From: Plotosus lineatus
Lineage: Eukaryota > Chordata > Actinopteri > Siluriformes > Plotosidae
Direction of reading: 5' to 3'
DNA length: 64,000 nt
Assembly: GCA_024760905.1 (NCBI GenBank)
Contig: CM045729.1
Location: 5,268,663 to 5,332,662 of the forward strand
This document shows, one piece after another, positions 9,939 through 22,220 of this stretch. The position numbers and the translations under genes are program-made. Positions within the stretch are counted from its first letter, which is position 1. Each line of letters begins with the position of its first letter. The notes under the pieces are model-generated. The model worked only from the letters and a program-made list of their open reading frames with translations, ran no database searches and was not told the origin of the DNA.

Positions 9939-10927
9939 ATTCAGATTCCTAACAGCAGCTCGGATTCGTTTCCGGTGGGAGTTGGAGTCCGCCAAGGCTG
10001 TCCTTTGTCACCGATTCTGTTCATAATTTTTATGGACAGAATTTCTAGGCGCAGTCGAGGCGATGAGGGGTTCTGGTTCGGTGGCCATCGGATATCATCT
10101 CTGCTTTTTGCGGATGATGTTGTCCTTTTGGCTTCATCAAGTCGGGCCCTCCAGCTCTCATTGGAGCGATTCGCAGCTGAGTGCGAAGCAGCCGGGATGA
10201 AGATCAGTACCTCCAAGTCCGAGGCCATGGTTCTCAGTCGGACAATGGTGGGATGCACCCTCTGGAGTCGGGATAAGGTCCTGCCCCAAGTGGAGGAGTT
10301 TAAGTATCTTGGGGTCTTGTTTACGAGTGAGGGAAGGATGGAGCGAGAGATCGACAGACGGATCGCTGCAGCCTCTGCTGTTAAGCGGTGCCTGTACCGG
10401 TCCGTCGTGGTGAAAAAGGAGCTGAGCCGCAAGGCGAAGCTCTCAATTTACCAGTCGATCTACGTTCCAACCCTCACCTATGGTCACGAGCTTTGGGTAA
10501 TGACCGAAAGAACAAGATCACGGATACAAGCGGCTGAAATGAGCTTTCTTCGCCGGGTGGCGGGGTTCTCCCTTAGAGATAGGGTGAGAAGCTCCGCCAT
10601 CCAGGGAGAGCTCGGAGTAGATCCGCTGCTCCTCCGCATTGAGAGGGGCCAGGTGAGGTGGCTCGGGCATCTGGTTAGAATGCCCCCCGGACGCCTCCCT
10701 GGTGTGGTGTTTCGGGCATGTCCAACCGGGAAGAGACCCCGGGGTCGACCTAGAACACGCTGGAGGGACTATGGCTCTCGGCTTGTCTGGGACCGCCTCG
10801 GTGTCCCCCCGGGAGAGTTGGAGGAAGTGGCTCGGGAGAGGGATGTCTGGACCTCTTTGCTAAGGTTGCTGCCCCCGCGACCCGACCCCGGACTAAGCGG
10901 AAGAAGATGAGATGAGATGAGATGAGA
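9935..10927 (+). mobile_element. LINE 3' end with open RT C-terminal frame
   Basis: An uninterrupted frame runs from about 9935 to the stop at 10910 and encodes the second half of a reverse transcriptase. Motifs in order are VRQGCPLSPILF (thumb-side palm motif), LLFADDVVLLA (catalytic FADD), EEFKYLGVLF, the C-terminal THUMB-like LTYGHELWVM, VRWLGHLVRMPPGR and RPRGRPRTRWRDY. It then ends in a (GATGA)n tail at 10905-10927. The endonuclease and RT N-terminus are missing, and the (AT)n tract replaces them. The frame is open and GC-richer than its surroundings, so insertion is relatively recent. Being 5'-truncated it cannot mobilise itself. It is a different LINE family from the RTE copies and from the LINE at 2.5 kb; the clade is not assigned. 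Confidence 0.9.
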
Positions 10928-10958
10928 TATATATATATATATACACACACACACATAT

Positions 10959-11413
10959 ATAGGGATCCCTCACTTTTCGCGGTTAATTGGGACCGAGATC
11001 CCCGCGCAACCACCGAATTCCGCAAAGTAGGATCAACCCGCCCCTGAATCACATATACTGTATGTACATGTATATGTGTATATAATATCAATAAATACAT
11101 ATTCAACGCTATAAATGCTTATAATAACAATTAAACATTCAAAATTAATTCGTAAGATGTAAATAAAATATAAATACACACAGATACAGACGCGCGCACA
11201 CACTCAGATGCGCCCCTCTCATAAAAATGTAAGTAGTTTTGATAGGGGGGGGTTGGGTTGTTTTTTGTTTATTTGTGTTTTTTTCATCAATAGCCTTGTT
11301 TTATGGAATTTTCTATAACTTCTTTAATTTCCTTATTTTATAATTTGATGAGTATTTAAAAAAAAGTGATACACTGAAGCCGCATGAATTGAAGAGCGAA
11401 GTAGTGAGGGTTC

Positions 11414-11416
<3 letters not shown>
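10959..11416. mobile_element. MITE with GGGATCCCTCACTT ends
   Basis: Left end AGGGATCCCTCACTTTTCGC and right end GTAGTGAGGGTTCCCT are inverted repeats; the interior is AT-rich. Related pieces lie at 35200-35604, 35849-35965 and 37333-37403. The pattern resembles short pogo/Tigger derivatives, but no transposase is present. Confidence 0.65.

Positions 11417-11487
<71 letters not shown>
11416..11487. repeat. (GT)n-(AT)n microsatellite
   Basis: About 18 GT units are followed by about 15 AT units. Confidence 0.95.
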
Positions 11488-11492
<5 letters not shown>

Positions 11493-11812
11493 GGGGCAGT
11501 GCTGGTCTAGTGGTATAGGGCGCTGGATCGCTGATCCAAAGGTTGGGGGTTCGAGTCCCACTCTCCACAAGGTTGTCACTGTCCCCCCCCAGTGCGGCTA
11601 ACTGGGTTATCAAAGGTGGGCCATGTCTCTCACTTGTCTTTTCGTAAAGAGGAGCTGCAAAGTCGTCAGCGTGTTTCTGTCCCTTGCTAAAAGGGTTGTG
11701 ACATGAAGGGCATCCGACGTAAAAACCTCTGCCAAATCAAAACGTGCCAATCAGATGATTCGCTGTGGCGACTCCCGAGTAAAAGGGGGAAAAAGCCGAA
11801 AGGAAGACAGAC
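11493..11812 (+). mobile_element. SINE family A, near full length
   Basis: It has the tRNA-like head GGGGCAGTGCTGGTCTAGTG, a B-box GGTTCGAGTCC near 11550, the body block GAAGGGCATCCGACGTAAAA at about 11705-11725, and the RTE-like tail GATGATTCGCTGTGGCGACT ... AAAAGCCGAAAGGAAG. It ends in an (AGAC)n/(AT)n run. Confidence 0.85.
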
Positions 11813-11813
11813 A

Positions 11814-11860
<47 letters not shown>

Positions 11861-12465
11861 CCAAGGGCAGGATGCACCCTGAACAGCCAGGCCAACACCC
11901 ACACAACCATCAAGCTCACACATATTGGTTATTTGGAACAGCCAATCAGCTTACTGTGCACGTTTTTGTACTGAGGAAGGTAACCAGAGTTCTTTCTGCC
12001 TTTCGGCTTTTTCCTTTTTTACTCGGGAGTCGCCACAGCGAATCATCTGATTGGCACGTTTGATTTGGCAGAGGTTTTTACGTCGGATGCCCTTCCTGTC
12101 ACGACCCTTTTTAGCAAGGGACAGAAACACGCTGACGACTTTGCAGCTCCTCTTTACGAAAGTCAGCAATGGTTCTTTTACATCAACCTCTCACCATAGA
12201 CAGTGACAGACATGGCCCGCCTTTGATAACCCAGTTAGCTGCACAGTGACAACCCTGTGGGGACTCGAACCCCCAACCTTAGGATCAGCACCCTAACCAC
12301 TAGACCACCACTGCCCCAGGAAGGAAAGAAACCAGAGTATCCGGAGGAAACCCACACAAGCACAGGGAGAAATCCACAAAGAAATGCCCCAAGCTCAGAA
12401 ATCAAATCCAGGACCTTCTTGCCGCGAGGCAATGGGGCTAATCACTACTCCATCGTGCGGACTAC
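11861..12465 (-). mobile_element. SINE family B split by a SINE family A copy
   Basis: The two halves, 11861-11989 and 12318-12465, read continuously on the - strand as one family B element (CCTCACGGCAAGAAGG head near 12430, CTCCGGTTTC block, GTGTACCC-like 3' block). They are separated by a family A SINE at 11990-12317. Imperfect duplications AGGAAGGTAACCAGAG (11974-11989) and AGGAAGGAAAGAAACCAGAG (12318-12337) flank the insert. Confidence 0.75.
11990..12317 (-). mobile_element. SINE family A nested in SINE B
   Basis: On the - strand it begins GGGGCAGTGGTGGTCTAGTG, keeps the B-box-like GGTTCGAGTCC, and ends with the RTE-like tail GATGATTCGCTGTGGCGACT. Confidence 0.85.
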
Positions 12466-12514
12466 ATACTTGTATTTATGTGCAATGTATATATAATTTT
12501 AATTGTGATATTCA

Positions 12515-12657
12515 GCACTGTATTAATCCTTCGAGAGGAATCATTGCCTTTGCATTGAACTCATCCAAAAAAACCTGGTATGTGTTGCTTTGTAGTTGTC
12601 TGGCGAGTTGGTCAGGATGTACCCCGCCTTTGCCCAGAGTTGGCTGAGGCACCTGAG

Positions 12658-12690
<33 letters not shown>
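12515..12690. repeat. Dispersed-repeat scraps and (CA)n tract
   Basis: 12515-12570 matches the start of the dispersed repeat at 41200-41410 (AGGAATCATTGCCTTTGCAT). 12594-12656 matches the SINE B 3' block. (CA)n covers 12659-12686. Confidence 0.6.
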
Positions 12691-12802
12691 ACCATCCCCA
12701 CCCTATTTCAGCAGATGAGTGAGTGAGAATGGTTTGCAGCACTTCAGGAAAACCAAGCCTGGTGAGGGAACAGGTGTTTATCACAGCTGCTATAACATAC
12801 AG

Positions 12803-14318
12803 TACCAGTGAAAGGTCTGGCCACACCCACTCATTCTATTGATTCTATGTGCTGCTTTGAGTCTTTTTTGAAACTGCCGATAAGTTGTCAAAACAAGCAC
12901 ACGATCGTCGAGAGATTATACAGAAAGAAAAAAAGTTAAAGGTGGATTATTACGGAGAAAAAAATTTCTCCAAGTGACTGGTTTATTTCTTTTTCCAAAA
13001 ATAAACCAGTTACTTGGAGAGATGGCAGAAACTGTACGAGTGTCCAAATGAAATTTTTCTAAAGCATAATTAATTGATGAGTTCAGCAGCTTCACAAGAC
13101 CTGGAAGAGCACAGACGGCTACATTAGAGAATCATAGAATTCGTACTTTTATGAAGAAAAATCGATTCACCACAAGACACATAAGGAGGTGGACGACTAA
13201 TGATTCTCAAAGATTACAATCAAGAGACACCTTGATGAATGTAAATACAGATGGTTTGCATCAAGATTGAAACCACTGGTTACACTCAGGAAGGCTGAGG
13301 TCAGATTTGGCCAGCTCGGAAAACGAGGATCTGGAATGATCTAAAGCGAAGGGCCCAGAGTAGGAAATGGATTACTCGTGATCCAAGGAATACCACATCA
13401 TCTGTCAAAGCATGGCGGACATCAGAATGTATGGCTGTCAGTGGGACGGCAAGAAGACGCAGTGCTTAGCACGCCTGCCTCACAAGCAAGAAGGCCTGGG
13501 TTTGATTCCCAACTCAGCATTTATGGGTTTCCTCAGGATACTCCGGTTTCCTCCCACAGTACAAAAAATATCCACAGCAGGCTAATTGGCTGTTCCAATT
13601 TGTGCCTAGGTGTGAATATGAATGGTTGTGATTGTTTGCCCTGTGATGGCCTGGCCAGGGTGTACCACACCCTCGCCCCAAGTCGGCTGAGATGGGCTCC
13701 AACCTTCCCGTGACCCTAATGAGGATTACTCAGTTAGAAAATGAATGAATGGCTGTCAGTGGAACTTGGTCGCTGTTGCTTACCGATGATGTGAGTGCTG
13801 GTAGAAGCAGAATGAATCCTGAAGTGTTTGATGTTCTGCTCTGATTCAGTCAAATGCTACAAAATTGATAGGAAGGCACTTCACAGTGCGACACAAGGGT
13901 ACATCAAAAACGTCCCAAAATCTTCACAAAGACACGAAACGGAACGTTCTTAAACACTTCAGTCAGTCAGCTCAATACAACTTGGATGATTTTAACTTGC
14001 TGAAAATAAAAACAAAGGCAGGAAGAACCACAAATGTGCAGCAAGTGAAGATTTATTCATGTACAATGGTTTCCAGACCACAAACGATTTGCACCCAAGT
14101 ATTTAAACTGACGCTTCTGTTTATAATCGTTTTTTTCCCCGGTTACATTTATGTGTAAAAATTACTGTATAATTTGAAATGTTCCTTCAAATAATAGCTG
14201 AAAGTTTCCACTTGAACAACGCCCAGACTCCTTCATTTCAAATCCTCTGCGGTGGTGGACGGAGACAGGATTACAAAAATTGTGATACTGTCTGAATATT
14301 TATGGACCTAACTGTTTT
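12803..14318 (+). mobile_element. Decayed Tc1/mariner relic(s)
   Basis: Left end CAGTACCAGTGAAAGGTCTG and right end ATATTTATGGACCTAACTGT look like termini of different Tc1 families, so two relics may be nested or recombined. Interior translation gives Tc1 transposase remnants: a helix-turn-helix-like stretch around 13100-13250, WITRDPRNTTSSVKAWRTSE near 13370-13425, and MAVSGTWSLL resuming after a SINE insertion at 13750. No open frame or complete DDE triad survives. A 19-bp hairpin (about 12970-13018) lies near the left end. Confidence 0.65.
13445..13748 (+). mobile_element. Full-length SINE family B with 14-bp target duplication
   Basis: The target duplication ATGGCTGTCAGTGG is identical at 13431-13444 and 13749-13762. 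The 304-bp insert has a tRNA-like head (B-box-like GGTTTGATTCCC), the CTCCGGTTTCCTCCCACAGT block, GTGATGGCCTGG and a GAAAATGAATGA tail. It serves as the reference copy for family B here. Confidence 0.9.
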
Positions 14319-14519
14319 TAGTTCACTGTGTATTCTTCCTTTCAGCTCAGACCATGTGACACAATATTCCTACAATCATCTAACTTTGTATAGCTTTGGG
14401 TGTGGTGCGATTTTTACATATTTACACAGGATGTGAAACATTCAACAACTTTACACACGAGTATTTTATTATGCTATCAAACTGTACAGGGAAGGATTCG
14501 ACAGATTAACTTTTCTTTA

Positions 14520-14875
14520 AACAGAGTGAAGAACAAGAGAGAGAGCGGGTGAACAGACAGATATGATAGAGCTGGAAAGAGGAAGATATAGTTGAAAAGA
14601 AAGAGGTCGGCAGACCTAGAAAGAGATAGAGAGGGCGAGTTGGAGGGAAAGAGACAAACAGACAGACAGGTAGGCAGGAAAACAGACCGGAGGGGGGGGT
14701 CTCACAAACAGACTCGAGAGAGAGTTGGATAGAAAGAGTCAGGCAGGAAGTCAGACCGAGACGGAGACTGGGGATTGGCAGAGAAACAGACAGACAGACT
14801 GCCAGACAGATACAGGAAAGATAGAGAGGTGGAGTGAGAGAGCATGCAGTGAGTAGAAGTGAGAGAGAGTGGGGC
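14520..14875. repeat. GA/ACAG purine-rich low-complexity tract
   Basis: Imperfect GAGA and ACAGACAG runs. The long open frame on the opposite strand is a by-product of this composition. Confidence 0.85.
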
Positions 14876-14877
14876 AT

Positions 14878-15130
14878 TCAATTCGGTTTTATTTGTATTG
14901 CGGTTTTTACAGTTGACATTGTCGCAAAGCAGCTTTACCCAGTAAAACAGTGAAAGTCAGGGCTGACAAAGTATAAAGAAATTTAAACATGTCCTATAAC
15001 CCCTACACATCCCTAATGAGCGTCATCCGCTGCGGCGGTGGCAAAGAAAAATTCTCAGTAATTGCGAAGAAGAAACCTTGAGAGGAACCAGATTCAAAAG
15101 GAAACCCATTCGGGTGAAATCATACAAATA
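14878..15130. repeat. Dispersed fish repeat (unclassified)
   Basis: It begins ATTCGGTTTTATTTGTATTG and contains CAAAGCAGCTTTACCCAG and AAACCTTGAGAGGAACCAGA. I recognise these phrases from a repeat common in fish genomes but cannot name its class. Confidence 0.6.
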
Positions 15131-15141
15131 CAAACCATATA

Positions 15142-15348
15142 CAGACGCTCCCTGACTTATGTTCATCCGTTTTACGTTTTTTCGATTTTATGTGTTTTGG
15201 GTTTTTTTTTTTTTTAAATAGTCAAATTTTGAGTTTAGACGTACCTACATAGTACGCTGACGTAATCACGCAATGACGTAACGATGTAATGACGCTGCGT
15301 CCATTGTTTACAAACGACAGATGGAACGTGCCCCTCCTTCCCAGTTCA

Positions 15349-15415
<67 letters not shown>

Positions 15416-15543
15416 AATAAATAAAAAATAAAAGGACAGGACAAAGACTTTCTATTGAAACTCCATTTGTCACTACAGATCTGTTTTGAGGGGTGGTGAA
15501 ACCATCCTCTCTCTTCAGGTGATTATAGAAGAAAACATATATA

Positions 15544-15627
<84 letters not shown>

Positions 15628-16194
15628 GTTATATAGCGTGTTACCCTTGTGTTAAGACATCATCTCTGTAATCTTTGTTGTTTACACTGTTTTGCGGACT
15701 TTTGTAATCCTAAGCAAATATGGTTGGTCAGAAGTGTAAGCCTACTAGCATGGGTGCAAGTCTCATACACAGAGATTAATTAACTATCTGCTCGGATCGG
15801 AGCGATCTACCATGCATACTCAGTTAAGCAAAGAGAGTTTGCAGGCTGTGTTCTAAACGAGTTCAACGGCACCCTTGCACACTTGAAAGACCAGAAGTCC
15901 GTATGACCCACAGCAAGTACACTACTTTCGGTTTTGAGCGCCTCACATATTGTAAGCATGATTGGCTGTCTTAAGCTTCTTGTAAAGTGACTTGTTTGAA
16001 ATGAATGTTGATATTATTTGATATTATTTTACAATGTTATGTTTATAATAATTGATTTAGGGGTGTTTTATGAGATACAGTAATGGTATTTATGGATGTA
16101 TAGCACAGTATGAGTGTCACACGTCATACGTCACTGTAACAACTTATGTTCGGCCGTCTGGAACCAATTAAAAACGTAAGTCGGGGAGCGTCTG
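15142..16194. mobile_element. Tigger-like element, CAGACGCTCC termini
   Basis: TA-flanked ends CAGACGCTCCCTGACTTATG and ACGTAAGTCGGGGAGCGTCT are inverted repeats. Its 1.05-kb length matches the copy at 27883-28919. The interior (about 15720-15770) encodes VGQKxKPTSMGASLIH, like the start of pogo/Tigger transposases, but then fails. Two (AT)n expansions (15354-15410, 15548-15625) lie inside. Confidence 0.8.
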
Positions 16195-16204
16195 TATCTA
16201 TATA

Positions 16205-17615
16205 CAGTGGTATGAAAAAGTATCTGAACCTTTTGGAATTTCTCACATTTCTGCATAAAATCACCATCAAATGTGATCTGATCTTTGTCAAAATCACACA
16301 GATGAAAAAACTGTCTGCTTTAACTAAAACCACCCAAACATTTATAGGTTTTCATATTTTAATGAGGATAGCATGCAAACAATGACAGAAGGGGGAGGAA
16401 TAAGTAACTGAACCATCACATTTAATATTTTGTGGCCCCCCCTTTGGCAGCAATAACTTCAACCAGACGCTTCCTGTAACTGCAGCTCAGTCTGGAACAT
16501 CGATCAGGACTAATCTTGGCCCATTCTTCTTTACAAAACTGCTGTAGTTCAGTCAAATTCCTGGGATGTCTGGCATGAATCGCTGTCTTGAGGTCATGCC
16601 ACAGCATCTCAATGGGGTTCAAGTCTGGACTTTGATTTGGCCACTCCAGAACGTGTATTTTGTTCTTCTGAAACGATTCTGAAGTTGATTTACTTCTGTG
16701 TTTTGGATCATTGTCTTGTTGCAGCATCCATCCTTTTTTTTTAGCTTCAACTTTCTGACAGACAGGCTCAGGTTTTCCTGCAAAACATCCCGATAAACTT
16801 TTGAATTCATTTTTTCATTAATGATTGCAAGTTGTCCAGGCTCCAAGGCAGCAAAACAGCCCCAAACCATGATGCACCCTCCACCATGCTTCACGGTGGG
16901 GATGAGGTGTTGATGTTGATGAGCTGTTCCATTTTTCCTCCACTCCTGACGTTGTGTGTTCCTCCCAAACAATTCAACTTTGGTTTCATCAGTCCACAAA
17001 ATATTTTGCCAAAACTTCTGTGGAATGTCCAAGTGCCTTTTTGCGAACATTAAATGAGCAACAATGGTTTTTTTAGACAGTAGTGACTTCCTCCTTGGAG
17101 TCCTCCCATGAACACCATTCTTGGCCATTGTTTTACATATAGCTGATGTGTGCACAGAGATATTGGACTCTGCCAGTGATTTCTGTAAGTCTTTAGCAGA
17201 CACTCTAGGTTTTTTTTACCTCTCTGAGTATTCTGCGCTGAACTCTTGGCATCATCTTTGGTGGACGGCCACTCCTTGGGAGAGAAGCAACAGTGCAAAA
17301 CTCTCTCCATTTGTAGACAACTTCTCTGACTGTCGACTGATGAACATCCAGAACATCCAGACTTTTAGAGATGGTTTTGTATCCTTTCCCAGCTTTATAC
17401 AAATCAACAATTCTTGATCGCAGGTCTTCAGACAGCTCTTTTGAGCGAGCCATGGTGCACATCAGACAATGCTTCTCATCAAGACAATTCTTACCAGGTG
17501 TGTGTTTTATAGTTGGCAGGGCAGCTTTAAGCCACTCATCAGTGATTGGACACACACCTGACTTAAATTGTTTGGTGAAAATTGGTTTCAATTGCCCTTT
17601 AAGTCACTTATTTAT
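16205..17615 (-). mobile_element. Tc1-like transposon, decayed
   Basis: The terminal sequence CAGTGGTATGAAAAAGTATC at 16205 follows a TA. The other end is not recognisable and runs into a Tigger fragment at about 17616. It contains a broken transposase on the - strand. Confidence 0.8.
16422..17453 (-). pseudogene. Tc1 transposase, frameshifted
   Basis: It starts at MARSKELSEDLR (ATG at 17453-17451). An HTH DNA-binding region follows (VDLYKAGKGYKTIS ... LPRSGRPPKM). After frame changes near 17200-17230 the catalytic domain is read from MSAKDLQKSL: ILWTDETKVELFG (first Asp), HGGGCIMVWGCF, then after another frame change near 16730 LQQDNDPKHRSKST (second Asp) and SPDLNPIEMLW (Glu, DD34E spacing). 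It ends AAKGGATKY. All three catalytic residues survive, but at least two frameshifts separate the domains, so the gene is dead. Confidence 0.9.
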
Positions 17616-17873
17616 ACCAAGTCACTTTACATGAAGCTTAAAACAGCCAATCAATGCTTACAATATGTGAGGCCCTCAAAACCAAAAGTAGTGTACTTGC
17701 AAAAGTAGTGTACTTGCTGTGGGTTATACGGACTTCTGGTCTTTCAAGTGTGCAAAGGCGCCATTCGTCATTATGTCAGCGTACTACATAGGTACAGCTA
17801 AACTCAAAATTTGACTTTTTTTTCTGAGAAAAAAACCATAAAACGAATGAGCGTAAGTCAGGGAGCGCCTGTA
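17616..17873 (-). mobile_element. Tigger-like fragment, inverted relative to 15142 copy
   Basis: It ends with AGCGTAAGTCAGGGAGCGCC, the inverted terminus of the 15142-16194 family. Its inner part matches the inner sequence of the 27883 copy in reverse. It is truncated at the Tc1 junction. Confidence 0.75.
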
Positions 17874-17881
17874 TATATATT

Positions 17882-17948
<67 letters not shown>
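17874..17948. repeat. (AT)n microsatellite
   Basis: About 35 AT units with one interruption. Confidence 0.95.
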
Positions 17949-17952
<4 letters not shown>

Positions 17953-18387
17953 GCAATTAGTGTGTGTATGAGAAATGGAAAGATATAAAGCATGAGAGGG
18001 AGAGAGGGAGAGAGACAGCAGGTTAGAGACTGAAAGATAGAGAATGAGACTGGGTATGTTGGAGGAGGTAAGAAGGGTGAGCGAGGGGGAGAAATAGCTG
18101 GAGGAAGGTTAGCATGCGAGTTTGTCACATAGTCAGTACACTCCAGGTTTCTATCTCTGTATTCACTGCTGATTGTTCAACATGACGAGCGATTTTGAAG
18201 GTTGGTCTCAGTCATGTGACTGTATTTACAGTATCTTCACTCTGAACCAGTGATATTCTCTCCGACAGCATCTTCACAGAGAAGTCCCACTACAGGGTAT
18301 CTTGGCAAATAATAAACATGACCTCATCTTGGCTGCTTGTGCTGATGTCAGAGAACTAATTAACTTTTGTGTTTTGGGAGTGCTTGA

Positions 18388-19836
<1,449 letters not shown>

Positions 19837-19851
19837 TAAAATCCGAATATG

Positions 19852-20045
19852 GTTTCCTCCCACCATCCAAAAACATTCACATTAGGTTAATTAGCTGAGC
19901 GTAAATGTAAGTGTGTCTGTGTTGACCCCGTAATGGACTGGTGAGCTGTTTAGGGTGTATTCCAATTTTACCCAGCAAGCCAAGAGAGCCTCCAGCCTCC
20001 CTGTGACCCGAGGTACAATAAGCAGCTCAGTAAATGAGAAAATAA
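19852..20045 (+). mobile_element. SINE family B fragment
   Basis: It begins inside the GGTTTCCTCCCACC block and ends AGTAAATGAGAAAATAAAAA. It lies a few bases past the mfsd6 donor. Confidence 0.75.
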
Positions 20046-20506
20046 AAATACGCCACATTATCTAAACGTTCCTCATGGTTCGCCATCCCAAAAAAATTCA
20101 TTTTGAATATGTTTATCAACCTCTTAGAACTGTTTACAAACAATCCAAAACTATTCACTAAGATCTCCTACCTCTCGCCTGACCTTTGGGTGAAGGTCTC
20201 CTTGTATCTGGGAAACAAAAGCGAATTATGCAGAATAGATGGCAAAAAAACATTAGCCTTGTTTGGGATGCATTGTTACAGGGACTGTTCAGTGACATCC
20301 ACCTTTCCTGCGATGCATTTTCTACAGTGAATAATTGGTAATTAAACACCACCAGATTTTTAAAAATACACCATATGGGGTCCAGACGCTCCTGCCGAAA
20401 AGGACCACTTCCTCATACATTAGTATAGAAAAGCATAGCAAGTCTGAAAGCCTCAACTGCAGAACATGGCACGTAAATGTCCTGAAACTCACCAAAAATA
20501 TACAGT
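20046..20506. other. Intron sequence, nothing recognised
   Basis: AT-rich, with no repeat family identified. Confidence 0.5.
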
Positions 20507-20508
20507 TA

Positions 20509-21302
20509 CAGTGGTACCTTACCTTACAAAATTAATCCGTTCCAGAGCCTTTTTTGGAACCTGGATATTTCATAAATTGAATTGCATTTTACATGTAAAA
20601 CGTGTGATTTGTTCCAAGGCCCTAAAAACTACCCCCTAAACCCTTTAAAAATGATAAAAGTATACCTTTTAAGGCCTCCTTCTGCTTCAATATCGTACCA
20701 ATGGTAGACGGGTTTGGCCATATTCCTTTGCGATATCACTCAACCGCATGCCATGAGCCCGCTTCGTCTTTTCACTCGCACTGGGAATCACACACACGCG
20801 CGCGCGTGTTCTTGTTTGCCCCCCCCCCCCCCCCCCCCCCACGGCTGCATTAATCTTATAAATGTTTATGCAAGGTTAAGCTCCTGAGCCAAAAAATAAC
20901 GTTGCAATGAACACACTCAAAAAACTCATGAAACAACAATCACTTTGTCCTTTACATGAAAAGCATTATGGGTGCTCCATAATAGCCAATGGGAGGGAGC
21001 TGTGTCATCCCTCCTAGCCAATGGGAGGCCAGTGGGACGGGATGTTGGGGGATAGCCAATGGGAGGGAGATGCGTCATCCCTCCTAGCCAGTGGGAGGCC
21101 AGCGGGGCGGGATGTTGGAAGATAGCCAATGGGAGAGCAGCCCGTGCATTGTTTGAATGTTTGAATGGCGATTTTGAATGTTTGAATGGCCCATTTTGTA
21201 AGTAGAACTTGTTTCGTATACAGAGACAAAGCATTTTAGAAAATGTTTTTCGTAACCTGGAATTTTTGTTTGCTGGGACAATCGTACAGTGAGATACCAC
21301 TG
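20509..21302. mobile_element. Tigger-like MITE carrying a CCAAT-rich tandem repeat
   Basis: TA-flanked (20507-20508, 21303-21304). Left end is CAGTGGTACCTTACCTTACA and right end GTGAGATACCACTG, its inverted complement. Length is 794 bp, with no transposase. An interior poly-C run lies at 20820-20840, and a tandem repeat with CCAAT boxes at 20981-21130. A fragment of the same family lies at 31041-31155. Confidence 0.85.
20981..21130 (+). repeat. 70-bp tandem repeat with phased CCAAT boxes
   Basis: Two full 70-bp units and a partial third. CCAAT boxes are at 20986, 21018, 21056 and 21126, with a mutated CCAGT at 21088. Spacing alternates 32 and 38 bp. The local context AGCCAATGGGAG fits NF-Y. 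Confidence 0.9.
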
Positions 21303-22177
21303 TACTTGTGTTTTTTGATGAAATGTTACTGCAGTGTAGAGTTGGGGATATTCTGGTCACATTCAGTTTTCAAACCCAACTGTCCTCCATGAATTTCTCA
21401 AATAAGATAACAGTGAATACACTGAGAAATTGTAACATTGGGAGGTATCTTTGTGTAATGTTTAAATTTGTTTGATGATCTGAAATAGTTAAGTGTGACA
21501 AAGGTGCAAAAAAAATCAGTAAGGGTGCAAAAACCTTTGCACTGCACTATATATCTTGACACCTCGCATGTATAAAATGTGTCGGCTTGTCATCTCTCAT
21601 GGTGGCAGAGGCCAACATTCCGCTTCACTTTGGTAACACTGCATATCAACAACGCTTTCAGTTGTTGTCTTTCAGTGAGTGGTTTATTTGCTGGGTTTAA
21701 ACCAAACAGTCCTTTCAAGATTACATGAATGAAACAACATGGTGGAGGCATGTTTTGGTTGTAGTGGACCATCAGCTTCCTGCTGATCGAGGAAGAAGCT
21801 GATTATTTTCAGATCAGATACGGATTGATGGTTCTTATTTGTGGCAGTGTTGAGCGTGTAGGAAACTGAATGTGGTAAGTACTTTGTACCTGTGTATTGT
21901 AGCTTCCTGTGTGTATAAGACAGTGTGAGAGAGCCTTCACACATTTGCACCAGTCCATGCAATGAAGCTATAGGTACGCAGGAGTGTTTTTTTTCCCCCT
22001 CTCTATCTTTCTCTGTATTCTTTGACTTGTAAGTATCAAGCTGTGTGGTTTTTTTAAAATCATGTCAGGTGTGAAGTCTCTCCTACTTCTGCTGATCTCC
22101 AGTGTGACATTGAGATCACTGTTTAATCTCCAGATCATTTAACAGCATTCTCAGGCATGTGAGAGATCAGTATGACA
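21303..22177. other. Intron sequence, nothing recognised
   Basis: No coding segment or known repeat seen. Confidence 0.5.
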
Positions 22178-22179
22178 TG

Positions 22180-22219
<40 letters not shown>
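22178..22219. repeat. (CA)n microsatellite
   Basis: About 20 CA units. Confidence 0.95.

Positions 22220-22220
<1 letters not shown>

Noticed and set aside
14506..14877. 123-codon Leu/Ser/Pro-rich minus-strand frame
   Set aside because: Complement of a GA/ACAG tract with no conserved motif.
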